A stretch of DNA of 64,000 nt from Bacteroides sedimenti (GTDB lineage: Bacteria > Bacteroidota > Bacteroidia > Bacteroidales > Bacteroidaceae). Under the pieces are notes generated by a model. It was given only the letters and a program-made list of their open reading frames with translations. It searched no databases and was not told the DNA's origin. The DNA is taken from NCBI RefSeq assembly GCF_040365225.1, contig NZ_AP028055.1, positions 3,596,001-3,660,000 of the forward strand, written 5' to 3'. Of this stretch, positions 25,835 to 34,541 are shown piece by piece; within the stretch, counting starts at the first letter, position 1, and every line of letters starts with the position of its first letter. Both the position numbers and the translations under genes were made by a program.

Positions 25835-27985
25835 TTAATCTTCTTCTTCGAGCAAGATTTCAAGAATCTGGCAAGCAGCTTTCGCAACCGGAGAACCTGG
25901 ACCAAAGATGGCAGCAACACCAGCCTGATACAGGAAGTCGTAATCCTGTGCAGGGATAACACCACCGGCAATTACCAGGATATCTTCACGTCCCAGTCTC
26001 TTCAATTCGTCAATAATCTGAGGAATCAAAGTCTTATGACCGGCAGCCAGTGAAGAAACACCCACTACGTGAACGTCGTTTTCAACAGCATCACGAGCAG
26101 CTTCTGCCGGAGTCTGGAACAATGGTCCCATATCTACGTCGAAACCACAGTCAGCATAACCGGTTGCAACTACTTTTGCACCACGGTCGTGACCATCCTG
26201 ACCCATTTTAGCAATCATGATACGAGGTTGACGTCCCTCTTTCTTGGCAAACTTCTCGGCAAGTTCACATGCACGTTGGAAGTCTGAATCGTTTTTACTT
26301 TCTGATGAATACACGCCTGATATAGTTCTAATTACAGCTTTATAACGTCCTACAATCTTTTCGCAAGCATCCGAGATTTCTCCCAGAGTAGCCCTTACAC
26401 GAGCAGCTTCAACAGCCAGTTCAAGCAAGTTGCCTTCTTTGGTTTCCACACACTTGGTGATGGCTTCTAGAGCAGCTTGTACTTTTGCTTCGTCACGACC
26501 TTCTTTCAATTCCTTTAGACGTTCAATCTGATCCAGACGAACAGCTGTGTTGTCAATTTCAAGAATATCAATTGGAGCCTCTTTCTCGAGACGGTACTTG
26601 TTCACACCTACAATGGTCTGAGAACCGGAGTCGATACGAGCTTGAGCACGTGCAGCAGCTTCCTCGATACGGAGTTTAGGCACACCTGTTTCGATAGCTT
26701 TGGCCATACCGCCAAGCTTTTCGATCTCTTCAATGCGTTCCCATGCTTTGTGAGCCAGTTCGTTTGTCAGGCTCTCTACATAGTAAGAACCACCCCATGG
26801 GTCAACGTTCTTGCAGATGTAAGTCTCTTCCTGTATATAGATCTGTGTGTTACGAGCAATACGGGCAGAGAAGTCGGTTGGCAAAGCAATCGCTTCATCA
26901 AGCGCATTGGTGTGAAGTGACTGAGTGTGACCCAGTGCGGCAGCCATCGCTTCGATACATGTACGTCCCACGTTGTTGAACGGATCTTGCTCTGTGAGCG
27001 ACCAACCTGAAGTTTGACAGTGTGTACGAAGTGCCAATGATTTTGGGTTCTTCGGATTGAACTGTTTTACAATCTTTGCCCACAACATACGAGCTGCACG
27101 CATCTTGGCAATTTCCATGAAGTGGTTTGTTCCGATTGCCCAGAAGAAAGAAAGACGAGGTGCAAAGGCATCGATGTCTATTCCTGCGGCAACACCGGCA
27201 CGGAGATACTCCAAACCATCGGCCAATGTGTAAGCCAATTCGATATCGGCGGTAGCACCTGCTTCCTGCATGTGGTATCCGGAGATAGAGATAGAATTGA
27301 ACTTAGGCATGTTCTTGGAAGTATATTCAAAGATATCAGAGATAATCTTCATGGAAAATGCAGGTGGGTAAATGTAAGTGTTACGCACCATGAATTCTTT
27401 CAGGATATCGTTCTGGATAGTACCTGCCATCTCTTCGAGTTTAGCACCCTGTTCCAACCCGGCATTGATATAGAATGCAAGGATAGGAAGAACGGCACCG
27501 TTCATGGTCATGGAAACAGACATCTTGTTCAATGGAATTCCGTCGAACAATGTTTTCATGTTTTCCAGTGAGCAGATGGAAACACCGGCTTTACCCACAT
27601 CACCCACTACACGTTCGTGGTCGGGGTCGTATCCGCGGTGAGTAGGAAGGTCGAATGCAACAGACAAACCTTTTTGTCCGGAAGCCAGGTTACGGCGATA
27701 GAATGCGTTTGACTCTTCAGCTGTTGAGAATCCGGCATACTGACGGATGGTCCAAGGGCGAAGAGTGTACATTACAGAATAAGGACCACGAAGATAAGGA
27801 GGCAGACCGGCAGCATACTCAAGATGCTCCATTCCTTCCAGGTCTTCTTTGGTGTAAACAGGCTTCACGTTGATGTGCTCCGGAGTGTTCCAGTTGGCCT
27901 CAATCTTGTTAGCCTTTTGCCATTCAGCGGCATCAGTGTGCTCGAATCCGGCATATATATCGATATTTTTAAAATCTGGTCTCAT
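25835..27985 (-). CDS. mutB: methylmalonyl-CoA mutase, large (catalytic) subunit
   Basis: Interconverts succinyl-CoA and (R)-methylmalonyl-CoA with adenosylcobalamin; in Bacteroides this leads to propionate. 716 residues. The TIM-barrel part is about 50-560 (YAGFSTAEESNAFYR, QTSGWSLTEQDPFNN). The B12 domain is at the C terminus, with the DxHxxG motif at 597-602 (DGHDRG, His599 as lower cobalt ligand), then GYADCGFDVDMGPLF. It lies 7 bases after mutA. No riboswitch is seen in the operon leader, although a cobalamin riboswitch controls the carboxylase operon 30 kb away. Confidence 0.97.
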   Translation of the reverse strand: MRPDFKNIDIYAGFEHTDAAEWQKANKIEANWNTPEHINVKPVYTKEDLEGMEHLEYAAGLPPYLRGPYSVMYTLRPWTIRQYAGFSTAEESNAFYRRNLASGQKGLSVAFDLPTHRGYDPDHERVVGDVGKAGVSICSLENMKTLFDGIPLNKMSVSMTMNGAVLPILAFYINAGLEQGAKLEEMAGTIQNDILKEFMVRNTYIYPPAFSMKIISDIFEYTSKNMPKFNSISISGYHMQEAGATADIELAYTLADGLEYLRAGVAAGIDIDAFAPRLSFFWAIGTNHFMEIAKMRAARMLWAKIVKQFNPKNPKSLALRTHCQTSGWSLTEQDPFNNVGRTCIEAMAAALGHTQSLHTNALDEAIALPTDFSARIARNTQIYIQEETYICKNVDPWGGSYYVESLTNELAHKAWERIEEIEKLGGMAKAIETGVPKLRIEEAAARAQARIDSGSQTIVGVNKYRLEKEAPIDILEIDNTAVRLDQIERLKELKEGRDEAKVQAALEAITKCVETKEGNLLELAVEAARVRATLGEISDACEKIVGRYKAVIRTISGVYSSESKNDSDFQRACELAEKFAKKEGRQPRIMIAKMGQDGHDRGAKVVATGYADCGFDVDMGPLFQTPAEAARDAVENDVHVVGVSSLAAGHKTLIPQIIDELKRLGREDILVIAGGVIPAQDYDFLYQAGVAAIFGPGSPVAKAACQILEILLEEED

Positions 27986-27992
27986 GATGTTT

Positions 27993-29891
27993 TTACTTAA
28001 TTCCTAGTTTTGCATTATATTCTTTCAGGGTATCCAATACATTGACACGCACGTGAATGAAGTTTTCAATTCCATTCTCTTTCAGCATGTCCATGCAGGC
28101 CGGAGCACCGGCAACTATAAATATAGCACGGTTGTTCACCGCTTTAAATGCCGGAATAGCATATTCTGCATATTCATCATCACTTGAGCAAAGAACTACG
28201 ATATCGGCTTTAGCTTCCATGGCAGCTGCAACTCCTTCTTCCACAGTTTCGAATCCCAGATTGTCGATAACTTCATAACCGGCACAAGCCAGGAAGTTGC
28301 ATGAGAACTGAGCTCTTGCCTGACGCATGGCCAGGTTACCGATGGTCAACATAAATGCCTTTGGCTGACGACCAGAAGTTTCTGTTTGTAAGCGGAGTGC
28401 TTCAAATTCGCTTGCTGCGCGGTCCAGATTCAGAACAGGTACAGTTGCTTCGCAGGAGTTAGAGCTACTGCAGCAGCATTTCTTTTCCACTGGTCTCTTT
28501 TCACCTGCTTTTTCAGTGAAGTTAGGGAATTGGTTGGTTCCTAAAAGAATTTCTTTACGACTTGATACTGCTGCTAGTCTTGCCTTGCCAGACTGGTTGA
28601 TGTCAGCCTGTACACTTCCCGCCTTAACAGCTGCATAGAAACCACCTTCGTTTTCTACCTTTAAGAAGATATTCCAAGCCTGTTGAGCAATAGAAGCTGT
28701 CAGATTTTCAATGTAGTAAGAACCGGCTGAAGGGTCAACCACTTTATCGAAATTTGATTCTTCTTTCAACAATAGTTGTTGATTGCGGGCAATGCGTTCC
28801 GAGAATTCGTCCGGAGTCTGATATGCTTTATCAAACGGAGTTACGGTCAGTGAGTCAACACCTGCAAGAGCAGCACTCATGGCTTCAGTTTGAGTACGAA
28901 GCATATTTACGTGAGCATCAAACATGGTGAGGTTGAACGTAGAAGTTTCCGCATGTATTTTCATTTTAGCAGCGCAGCGACATTCTTCATCTTCAGCTTT
29001 ATTAGGACAGTCTCTGTTGCATATAGGGCTATATTCGCTAACGATATTTGCCCATAGCATACGAGCTGCGCGGAATTTTGCTATTTCCATGAAGTAGTTT
29101 GAGCTGATACCGAAGTTGAATTTAATCTTCTTCGCAGCCAGGTTTGCCGGAACTCCGGCTTCAACCAGCATATTTAGATATTCATTTCCCCAGGCAAGTG
29201 CATATCCCAGTTCCTGAGAAATATAAGCTCCGGCATTATTGAGTGTCAAGGCATTTACGGCGATGACTCTGTAGAATGGCAGAGGTTTGATTGCATCAAC
29301 CAAATCTTTTACTGTTTGTGCAAAGTTCTCTTTTTCTTTGCCTTTAGTCAGCATCTTATTGAAATAATCGTGATTGATAGAACCTTGCAACTTAGTTACA
29401 TCGTAATTCTTTTTTTCGAAATATGCAACCAGTAATTTAGCAAGTTCTACTACATGATTCTGGCAAGTAGAGAAGTTCAATTCTACACAATCAGCACAAA
29501 TTCCATTAAGCAAAGTGTCGATAAGCTCAGCGTTTACATCTTTTCCTTTGATGCTGAATCCGAGTGAATCAACTCCTTTGTTCAGGATGTCGAGTGCTTT
29601 AGTGTTGGCTTCTTTCGGACATTCTACCTGAATGTTCTGACGAACCAACCATACATTGTCTTTCTTTGTTCCCCGAAGGTAAGGAAACTCGCCCGGCAAG
29701 CTGTCGGTTGTTTTCAGACCTTCCAGATCTTCCATTCGGTAGAATGGTTTAACTTTAAATCCTTCGTTTGTCTTCCAAACGAGCTTCTTTTCGAAATCAG
29801 CTCCCTTAAGGTCGGCTGTTACTTTTTCCATCCACTGGCTGGTGCTCACCGGGGAAAAGTCCGAAAAGAGTTTTTCTTTACTATCTGCCAT
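27993..29891 (-). CDS. mutA: methylmalonyl-CoA mutase, small (non-catalytic) subunit
   Basis: 632 residues; pairs with MutB in a heterodimer. The fold is like MutB but the B12 ligand motif is absent: the matching stretch reads LTIGNLAMRQARAQFSCNFL, with no DxHxxG, as expected for the small subunit. Unusual are two Cys-rich insertions: CNRDCPNKAEDEECRC near residue 291 and CCCSSSNSC near residue 477, the latter in the linker before the pseudo-B12 domain. These could bind a metal or simply be a flexible linker; I cannot tell. First gene of the operon, with a 5' leader of about 60 bases. Confidence 0.95.
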   Translation of the reverse strand: MADSKEKLFSDFSPVSTSQWMEKVTADLKGADFEKKLVWKTNEGFKVKPFYRMEDLEGLKTTDSLPGEFPYLRGTKKDNVWLVRQNIQVECPKEANTKALDILNKGVDSLGFSIKGKDVNAELIDTLLNGICADCVELNFSTCQNHVVELAKLLVAYFEKKNYDVTKLQGSINHDYFNKMLTKGKEKENFAQTVKDLVDAIKPLPFYRVIAVNALTLNNAGAYISQELGYALAWGNEYLNMLVEAGVPANLAAKKIKFNFGISSNYFMEIAKFRAARMLWANIVSEYSPICNRDCPNKAEDEECRCAAKMKIHAETSTFNLTMFDAHVNMLRTQTEAMSAALAGVDSLTVTPFDKAYQTPDEFSERIARNQQLLLKEESNFDKVVDPSAGSYYIENLTASIAQQAWNIFLKVENEGGFYAAVKAGSVQADINQSGKARLAAVSSRKEILLGTNQFPNFTEKAGEKRPVEKKCCCSSSNSCEATVPVLNLDRAASEFEALRLQTETSGRQPKAFMLTIGNLAMRQARAQFSCNFLACAGYEVIDNLGFETVEEGVAAAMEAKADIVVLCSSDDEYAEYAIPAFKAVNNRAIFIVAGAPACMDMLKENGIENFIHVRVNVLDTLKEYNAKLGIK

Positions 29892-29957
29892 AGTTTATTA
29901 TTTTAATTTACAAGATTGAAAAATGTATTATAATTCAAATTGTCAAAATCTAAAGTG

Positions 29958-29965
29958 CAAAGATA
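29958..29965 (-). promoter_or_regulatory. Bacteroidota -7 promoter box for mutA-mutB
   Basis: The minus strand reads TATCTTTG 66 bases before the mutA ATG. Confidence 0.6.
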
Positions 29966-30090
29966 CTTAATTACTGATAATAGAACTCATTTTTAAAGGA
30001 AATTTCGAAGGTTAGAATTTTAAAGGTCGTATTTTAGTATTTTTATAGAAAAGTATTAAATATATGCTTGATATGCAAAAATAGAATAAC

Positions 30091-30098
30091 TACCTTTG
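30091..30098 (+). promoter_or_regulatory. promoter of the AspT-type transporter with -33 and -7 boxes
   Basis: TACCTTTG here is preceded by TTG at 30068-30070 with 20 bases between, the expected Bacteroides spacing. The predicted start of the transcript is about 25 bases before the ATG at 30131, which rules out the upstream in-frame start at 30068. Confidence 0.7.
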
Positions 30099-30130
30099 CG
30101 CGAATTTTAAAAAATGATAAATTAAACACT

Positions 30131-31810
30131 ATGAATTGGTTGCAAACATTGCTGACAGATCCCAACTCGGTCGCACATATAGTGGCGCTTTATGCCTTTG
30201 TGATTGCTGCTGGGGTTTTGTTAGGGAAGATTAAATTTTTCGGAATTTCGCTGGGAGTTACATTTGTATTATTCGTAGGTATTCTTGTAGGCCATTTCGG
30301 ACTTACTATAAATACTGAGGTGTTGCATTTTATGCGTGATTTCGGATTGATTTTATTTGTTTTCTGTATTGGTCTGCAGGTTGGACCCTCTTTTTTCTCT
30401 TCATTCAAGAAAGGAGGCATGAGAATGAACATGCTGGCTGCTTGTATTGTTTTTCTGAACATTGCAGTTGCACTAGGACTATACTATGCTCTCAACGGCA
30501 GGATACAATTGCCTATGATTGTTGGTATTCTTTCGGGCGCAGTAACAAATACACCGGGACTGGGTGCGGCTCAAGAGGCTCTGAATCAGCTTCAGTCGTC
30601 GGGTGTCATCAATGAAGTTCCCAAAATTGCGCTGGGATATGCAGTTGCTTATCCGCTTGGCGTTGTCGGAATTATCGGAGCTATTATATTGATACGTTTC
30701 ATATTCCGCATTGATTTCTCCAAAGAAGAGGCTGAATGGAACTCTACAGCCGATGATAATCAGAACAAACCTCGCCTGATGCATATTGAAGTAGACCAAC
30801 AAGGTGTTTTTGGTAAAAAGATATCTGAGGTGATGGCTCTTTCGGGATGCCCTTTTGTTGTTTCCCGAATTCTGAAAAATGATAAGGTAACCATTCCGTC
30901 TCCTGATACAATACTGGAAGAAGGCAATCAGATTTTTGTTGTTTGCTCGGAGGGTGATGCTGAAACAGTGATAAACCTGATTGGAAAAGAGGTTTTTGTA
31001 AACTGGGAAGAACTGGATTCTCCAATGATTTCCAGACGTGTGCTGGTTACGAAGTCTGAAATGAATGGCAAAAAGCTGGGCTCACTGAAACTTCGTAATC
31101 TGTATGGCGTAAATATAACCCGCATAAACCGTTCTGGTGTTGACCTGTTTGCAAATCCCAACTTGGTGCTTCAGGTAGGTGACCGTGTCACAGTTGTAGG
31201 TGCTGAAGATTCAGTACAGCGTGTGGCTGATGTGATGGGTAACTCCATGAAACGTCTAAACGAACCTAATATCGTTACTATCTTTATCGGTATCCTTTTC
31301 GGTATCCTATTCGGAAGCCTTCCTTTTGCATTCCCCGGCATTCCTACTCCGGTGAAGTTAGGTCTGGCTGGTGGTCCGCTGGTTGTTTCAATCCTGATTG
31401 GACGTTTCGGTTATAAATTCAATTTGGTAACCTATACTACTCAAAGTGCCAACCTGATGATGCGCGAAATTGGTATTACTCTTTTCCTTGCAAGTGTGGG
31501 AATTGGTGCCGGAGGCGAATTCTTCAAGACTGTTGTCGAAGGTGATGGCCTGTTGTGGGTAGGATGCGGATTCCTCATCACATTTATCCCATTGATTATT
31601 GTAGGTATTGTAGGCCGTAAATATTTCAAAATTAACTATTTCATGTTGATGGGGCTTATTGCCGGTAGTAATACCGACCCACCGGCATTGGCATACTCAT
31701 CTCAGGTAACCGGTAGTGATGCACCGGGTGTTGGGTATTCAACTGTTTATCCACTGGTAATGTTCCTGCGCGTGTTGTCCGCACAGCTCATTATCCTGAT
31801 GTTTATGTAA
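30131..31810 (+). CDS. AspT/YidE/YbjL-type putative transporter with two RCK_C domains
   Basis: 559 residues from ATG 30131. Two halves each contain about five TM helices with the duplicated AspT/YidE/YbjL pattern: GAVTNTPGLGAAQEAL in the first half and GLIAGSNTDPPALAYS in the second. Two TrkA-C (RCK_C) domains lie between (about 210-385, with EVFVNWEELDSPMISRRVLV in their midst). AspT is an aspartate/alanine exchanger, and YidE/YbjL are less defined; the substrate here is unknown. Single gene, flanked by a strong terminator. Confidence 0.88.
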   Translation: MNWLQTLLTDPNSVAHIVALYAFVIAAGVLLGKIKFFGISLGVTFVLFVGILVGHFGLTINTEVLHFMRDFGLILFVFCIGLQVGPSFFSSFKKGGMRMNMLAACIVFLNIAVALGLYYALNGRIQLPMIVGILSGAVTNTPGLGAAQEALNQLQSSGVINEVPKIALGYAVAYPLGVVGIIGAIILIRFIFRIDFSKEEAEWNSTADDNQNKPRLMHIEVDQQGVFGKKISEVMALSGCPFVVSRILKNDKVTIPSPDTILEEGNQIFVVCSEGDAETVINLIGKEVFVNWEELDSPMISRRVLVTKSEMNGKKLGSLKLRNLYGVNITRINRSGVDLFANPNLVLQVGDRVTVVGAEDSVQRVADVMGNSMKRLNEPNIVTIFIGILFGILFGSLPFAFPGIPTPVKLGLAGGPLVVSILIGRFGYKFNLVTYTTQSANLMMREIGITLFLASVGIGAGGEFFKTVVEGDGLLWVGCGFLITFIPLIIVGIVGRKYFKINYFMLMGLIAGSNTDPPALAYSSQVTGSDAPGVGYSTVYPLVMFLRVLSAQLIILMFM

Positions 31811-31825
31811 AAACAAACTCTCAAT

Positions 31826-31868
31826 AAAAAACAGCGTTCACCTAAACCAGGTGAACGCTGTTTTTTTA
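31826..31868 (+). terminator. terminator after the AspT-type transporter
   Basis: AAAAAACAGCGTTCACCT and AGGTGAACGCTGTTTTTT form a perfect stem with a 5-base loop and T run, 15 bases after the stop codon. Confidence 0.9.
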
Positions 31869-31968
31869 TGTCTTTATCTTTAATTCTCCCTCTGTAACCT
31901 TCAATTCTCAAAGAGTAAAGATTGCTTTCCAGACAGCCTCTTTTTAATGTTTTTAGCGCAACCTTTCT

Positions 31969-32598
31969 TTATAATCTTAGTTTCTTTTCCACAAAGAGCT
32001 TTAGAAACTCCACCGTACCATAAATACCTAGGGCCGACGAATCAATACATAGGTGGTAGGTAGAAGCTGCTCCCCATTCCTTGTAGCTGTAATAGTTATA
32101 ATAGGATGCTCTTTTCCGATCGGTTTTTTCTATCAATTCCTCCGCTTCATCCGGGTTGATATTCAACTTAATGCAAAGACGCTTGATGCGATCCTCCATA
32201 GAAGAGCAGATAAATACGTTTACACATCGGGGATTCTCCCTTAATATATAATCTGCACATCGGCCCACGAACAGACACGATTTCTCGTCTGCCAGTTTAC
32301 GTATCACATCGCTTTGTATTTTAAATAATGCGTCATTACTCAGGCAGTTATCGTAAGGAATCGTACCATCGTTGATAAAGGGTGAACGGATGCCGAAAAT
32401 CCTTCCCACAAAACTCTGGGTTGTTTTCTCGTCTGCTTTCTCAAAGAACTCCTCGCAAAGGCCACTTTCCCTCGAGGCTATGTTGATAAGTTCCTTGTCA
32501 AAATAGGATATATCCAGTAATTCAGCAAGTTTGGCACCTATTTCCCGACCGCCGCTTCCCAGCTGCCTTCCTATATTAATTACATAATTGTTGTTCAT
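31969..32598 (-). CDS. cytidylate kinase-like family protein
   Basis: 209 residues. It has a P-loop-like N terminus, GRQLGSGGREIGAKLAELL (about 8-26), and a CMP-kinase-like core with LADEKSCLFVGRCADYIL (about 98-115) and RIKRLCIKLNINPDEAEELI. It matches the cytidylate-kinase-like family (PF13189), distinct from the true Cmk at 657-1364. Substrate is not established. Single gene on the minus strand with its own promoter. Confidence 0.85.
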   Translation of the reverse strand: MNNNYVINIGRQLGSGGREIGAKLAELLDISYFDKELINIASRESGLCEEFFEKADEKTTQSFVGRIFGIRSPFINDGTIPYDNCLSNDALFKIQSDVIRKLADEKSCLFVGRCADYILRENPRCVNVFICSSMEDRIKRLCIKLNINPDEAEELIEKTDRKRASYYNYYSYKEWGAASTYHLCIDSSALGIYGTVEFLKLFVEKKLRL

Positions 32599-32619
32599 AC
32601 TTCTGTAATTTGGTTACAG

Positions 32620-32627
32620 CAAATATA
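32620..32627 (-). promoter_or_regulatory. Bacteroidota -7 promoter box for the cytidylate-kinase-like gene
   Basis: The minus strand reads TATATTTG 21 bases before the ATG. Confidence 0.6.
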
Positions 32628-32739
32628 ATAATTATATCTTTCCAAGGTGTTTATCTTCAGAAAAAATTGGATGCTGATGTATTTTGCATGGCTGTTATCC
32701 ACCGGCATAGAGATTAATGCTATATCCATCCCGGTAAAT

Positions 32740-32792
32740 AATAAGTCCGGACTGTTTAGCAATACCTGTTTGCTTAACAGTCCGGACTTATA
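32740..32792 (-). terminator. long hairpin terminator of the sigma factor operon
   Basis: ATAAGTCCGGACTGTT and AACAGTCCGGACTTAT form a 16-bp perfect stem, extended by an inner AGCAA/TTGCT pairing. It lies about 34 bases past the stop of the small membrane gene and leads into TTATTATTT on the minus strand. Confidence 0.75.
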
Positions 32793-32825
32793 AACCTTTA
32801 ATCTCAAAAAAGAAGAGATTATCTA

Positions 32826-33155
32826 TTATTCGCTTAGCGTTGCAACTTTTCTTATTCCTAATGCGATGAGCACAACTGCGGCAATTGCCAAAGACTTGAT
32901 GTCGATATTGGCAAGTCCTTTTTCCATGGCTCCGTCAAACGCCTCGCGCAGGATATTAAGGATGGCATCCAATCCGTTGAAAAGGAAGAATAGAATGATT
33001 CCGATGGCGGTGCAAAACATTGCCCAGATATTCGAGAGCCTCTTTTCACGGTCTGGCAGACTGTTCATCACACGACGGGAGAAGCCATTATCTGCAATTT
33101 CTTTCTTCTCTTTTTGGAAGAAATCTGCTAAAACTTTGTCATCAATTTCCTTCAT
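32826..33155 (-). CDS. DUF5056-like small membrane protein, candidate anti-sigma factor
   Basis: 109 residues. A hydrophilic N terminus of about 42 residues (DDKVLADFFQKEKKEIADNG, FSRRVMNSLPDRE) is followed by two hydrophobic helices (about 43-62 and 86-104). I recall the name DUF5056 for this Bacteroides family. It overlaps the 3' end of the ECF sigma gene by 14 bases, so the two are translationally coupled. A cytoplasmic N-terminal segment plus membrane anchor directly after an ECF sigma gene is the usual place and shape of an anti-sigma factor. That role is inferred from context only. Confidence 0.75.
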   Translation of the reverse strand: MKEIDDKVLADFFQKEKKEIADNGFSRRVMNSLPDREKRLSNIWAMFCTAIGIILFFLFNGLDAILNILREAFDGAMEKGLANIDIKSLAIAAVVLIALGIRKVATLSE

Positions 33156-33687
33156 ATCCGTTTTGTTTTAGGTAAATAGCTAATTTTTCTTTTCCCCTTG
33201 AAAGATGAGATTTCACCGTTCCGGCGGGGCACCCTACAATTCCTGCAATCTTATCAATGCTTACATCTTCCATGTAAAATAAGGTGACGCAGGTTCGTTC
33301 CACTTCTTTGAGCGTCTTGAGCGACTGATAAACATCCATCTTTTGCCCTACATTTTCCTGTTCGGTACAGTGTATTGCATCCACCTCACGCGCATCAATC
33401 TCTGTGGTCTCTTTCCGGCTGCGAATATAATCATAAAACACATTATATGCAATACGGTAGAGCCAGGTAGAGAAATTCGACAGGTTTTTAAAAGTGGATA
33501 TATTGGTATATGCCTTTATAAATGTTTCCTGTGCCAGGTCGTCACTCAATTCGCTGTCGCCCAGTGTCTGGTGAAGAAAGAACCGCCGGATAGCCGACTG
33601 GTATTTCTTTACCAACTGGTCGAAGGCCCTGGTGTTTTTAAATACCACGACCTGTGCGACTAACGATATGTCATTGAGTTGGCTCAT
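33142..33687 (-). CDS. ECF-type RNA polymerase sigma-70 factor
   Basis: 181 residues. Region 2 is at about 20-85 (DDLAQETFIKAYTNISTFK, FSTWLYRIAYNVFYDYIRSR) and region 4 at about 120-172 (MEDVSIDKIAGIVGCPAGTV, KSHLSRGKEKL). The small size and lack of region 3 place it among ECF sigmas. It overlaps the upstream DUF6249 gene by four bases and the downstream small membrane gene by 14, forming a tight three-gene operon that probably responds to an envelope signal. Confidence 0.92.
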   Translation of the reverse strand: MSQLNDISLVAQVVVFKNTRAFDQLVKKYQSAIRRFFLHQTLGDSELSDDLAQETFIKAYTNISTFKNLSNFSTWLYRIAYNVFYDYIRSRKETTEIDAREVDAIHCTEQENVGQKMDVYQSLKTLKEVERTCVTLFYMEDVSIDKIAGIVGCPAGTVKSHLSRGKEKLAIYLKQNGYEGN

Positions 33688-34406
33688 TCTTTATCTGACA
33701 TTTGCCCGGATAAATCTGTCTCCTTGCTGGCGGGTTCGTTTTCTCCCATTCTGGTGCTGCTTTCTCCGGCTCTATTGTCATTATGCATGTCGGTGAAAGG
33801 CCTTTCTTTTCCATCTTTCTTGTTAGATTGAGCTATCAGCCATTGTCCTATTCCGAAGAACATAATCATAAAGCCGATGCATCCCAATCCAAATTCACCT
33901 GTCAGAGCCCAGAGGAAGATTCCCAATCCGATTCCCACAAAGATGTTCTTTATTCCTTTCGACCTGATATCTGTCTCTTTAGTTTTAGAGAAAAGTCCTT
34001 CGGGTATGTCTTTCCCGTTTTCGAGCGCTTTTTCCGCCAACTTGTACTGCGCTTTTCTGTTTTTATAATTAACAATCGAAACGATTAAAACGATTAATAC
34101 AGGCATTCCGAAAACTGCAATTATAGCAATAATCGGGACTATGGACGAGTCTTTGCCAAACGGAAAGTCAAAGTGTTCTCCTTTTGATTCAAATTCGCCG
34201 CCTTTCAATGACTTAAAGGTATCTTCATCCTTGTTTGCAACAGAATCGGTACTTGCTGAATCTGCAGCCGCAGTGCTTACCGTTACGGTAGTTGTTGCTG
34301 TCTGCTTATTGGCCTCTTTTGCTTTCTGGGTTGAGGTTTGTCCCATCACGGTGATACTCATAAATAGCATCATCACGAATACAGTCATAAGTTGTTTCAT
34401 ATTCAT
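33684..34406 (-). CDS. DUF6249-type membrane protein
   Basis: 240 residues. The signal peptide ends near residue 22 (TVMGQ), followed by a Thr/Ala/Ser-rich segment, a TM helix at about 89-110 (VPIIAIIAVFGMPVLIVLIV), a cytoplasmic charged part and two further helices (about 152-187). The tail is polar. I recall this layout as DUF6249. It is the first gene of the ECF sigma operon; a sensor or regulator of sigma activity is plausible but unproven. An ATG two codons further in is an alternative start. A TCTATTTG element near 34465-34472 on the minus strand may be the promoter. Confidence 0.75.
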   Translation of the reverse strand: MNMKQLMTVFVMMLFMSITVMGQTSTQKAKEANKQTATTTVTVSTAAADSASTDSVANKDEDTFKSLKGGEFESKGEHFDFPFGKDSSIVPIIAIIAVFGMPVLIVLIVSIVNYKNRKAQYKLAEKALENGKDIPEGLFSKTKETDIRSKGIKNIFVGIGLGIFLWALTGEFGLGCIGFMIMFFGIGQWLIAQSNKKDGKERPFTDMHNDNRAGESSTRMGENEPASKETDLSGQMSDKE

Positions 34407-34512
34407 TCAGTTTTAGTTGTTTAACGCTTCAATTGTTAGACGGATGGAATTTATTTAAAGTTGCAAATAGACGAATTATTTTTTATTTTCCTTCAAAAAA
34501 AGTGAGAATTAC

Positions 34513-34520
34513 TATATTTG
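34513..34520 (+). promoter_or_regulatory. Bacteroidota -7 promoter box for the rRNA methyltransferase gene
   Basis: TATATTTG lies 21 bases before ATG 34542 and overlaps the in-frame TTG at 34518, so that TTG is not the start. Confidence 0.65.
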
Positions 34521-34541
34521 CAGCCTAAATTTTTTAATCAG

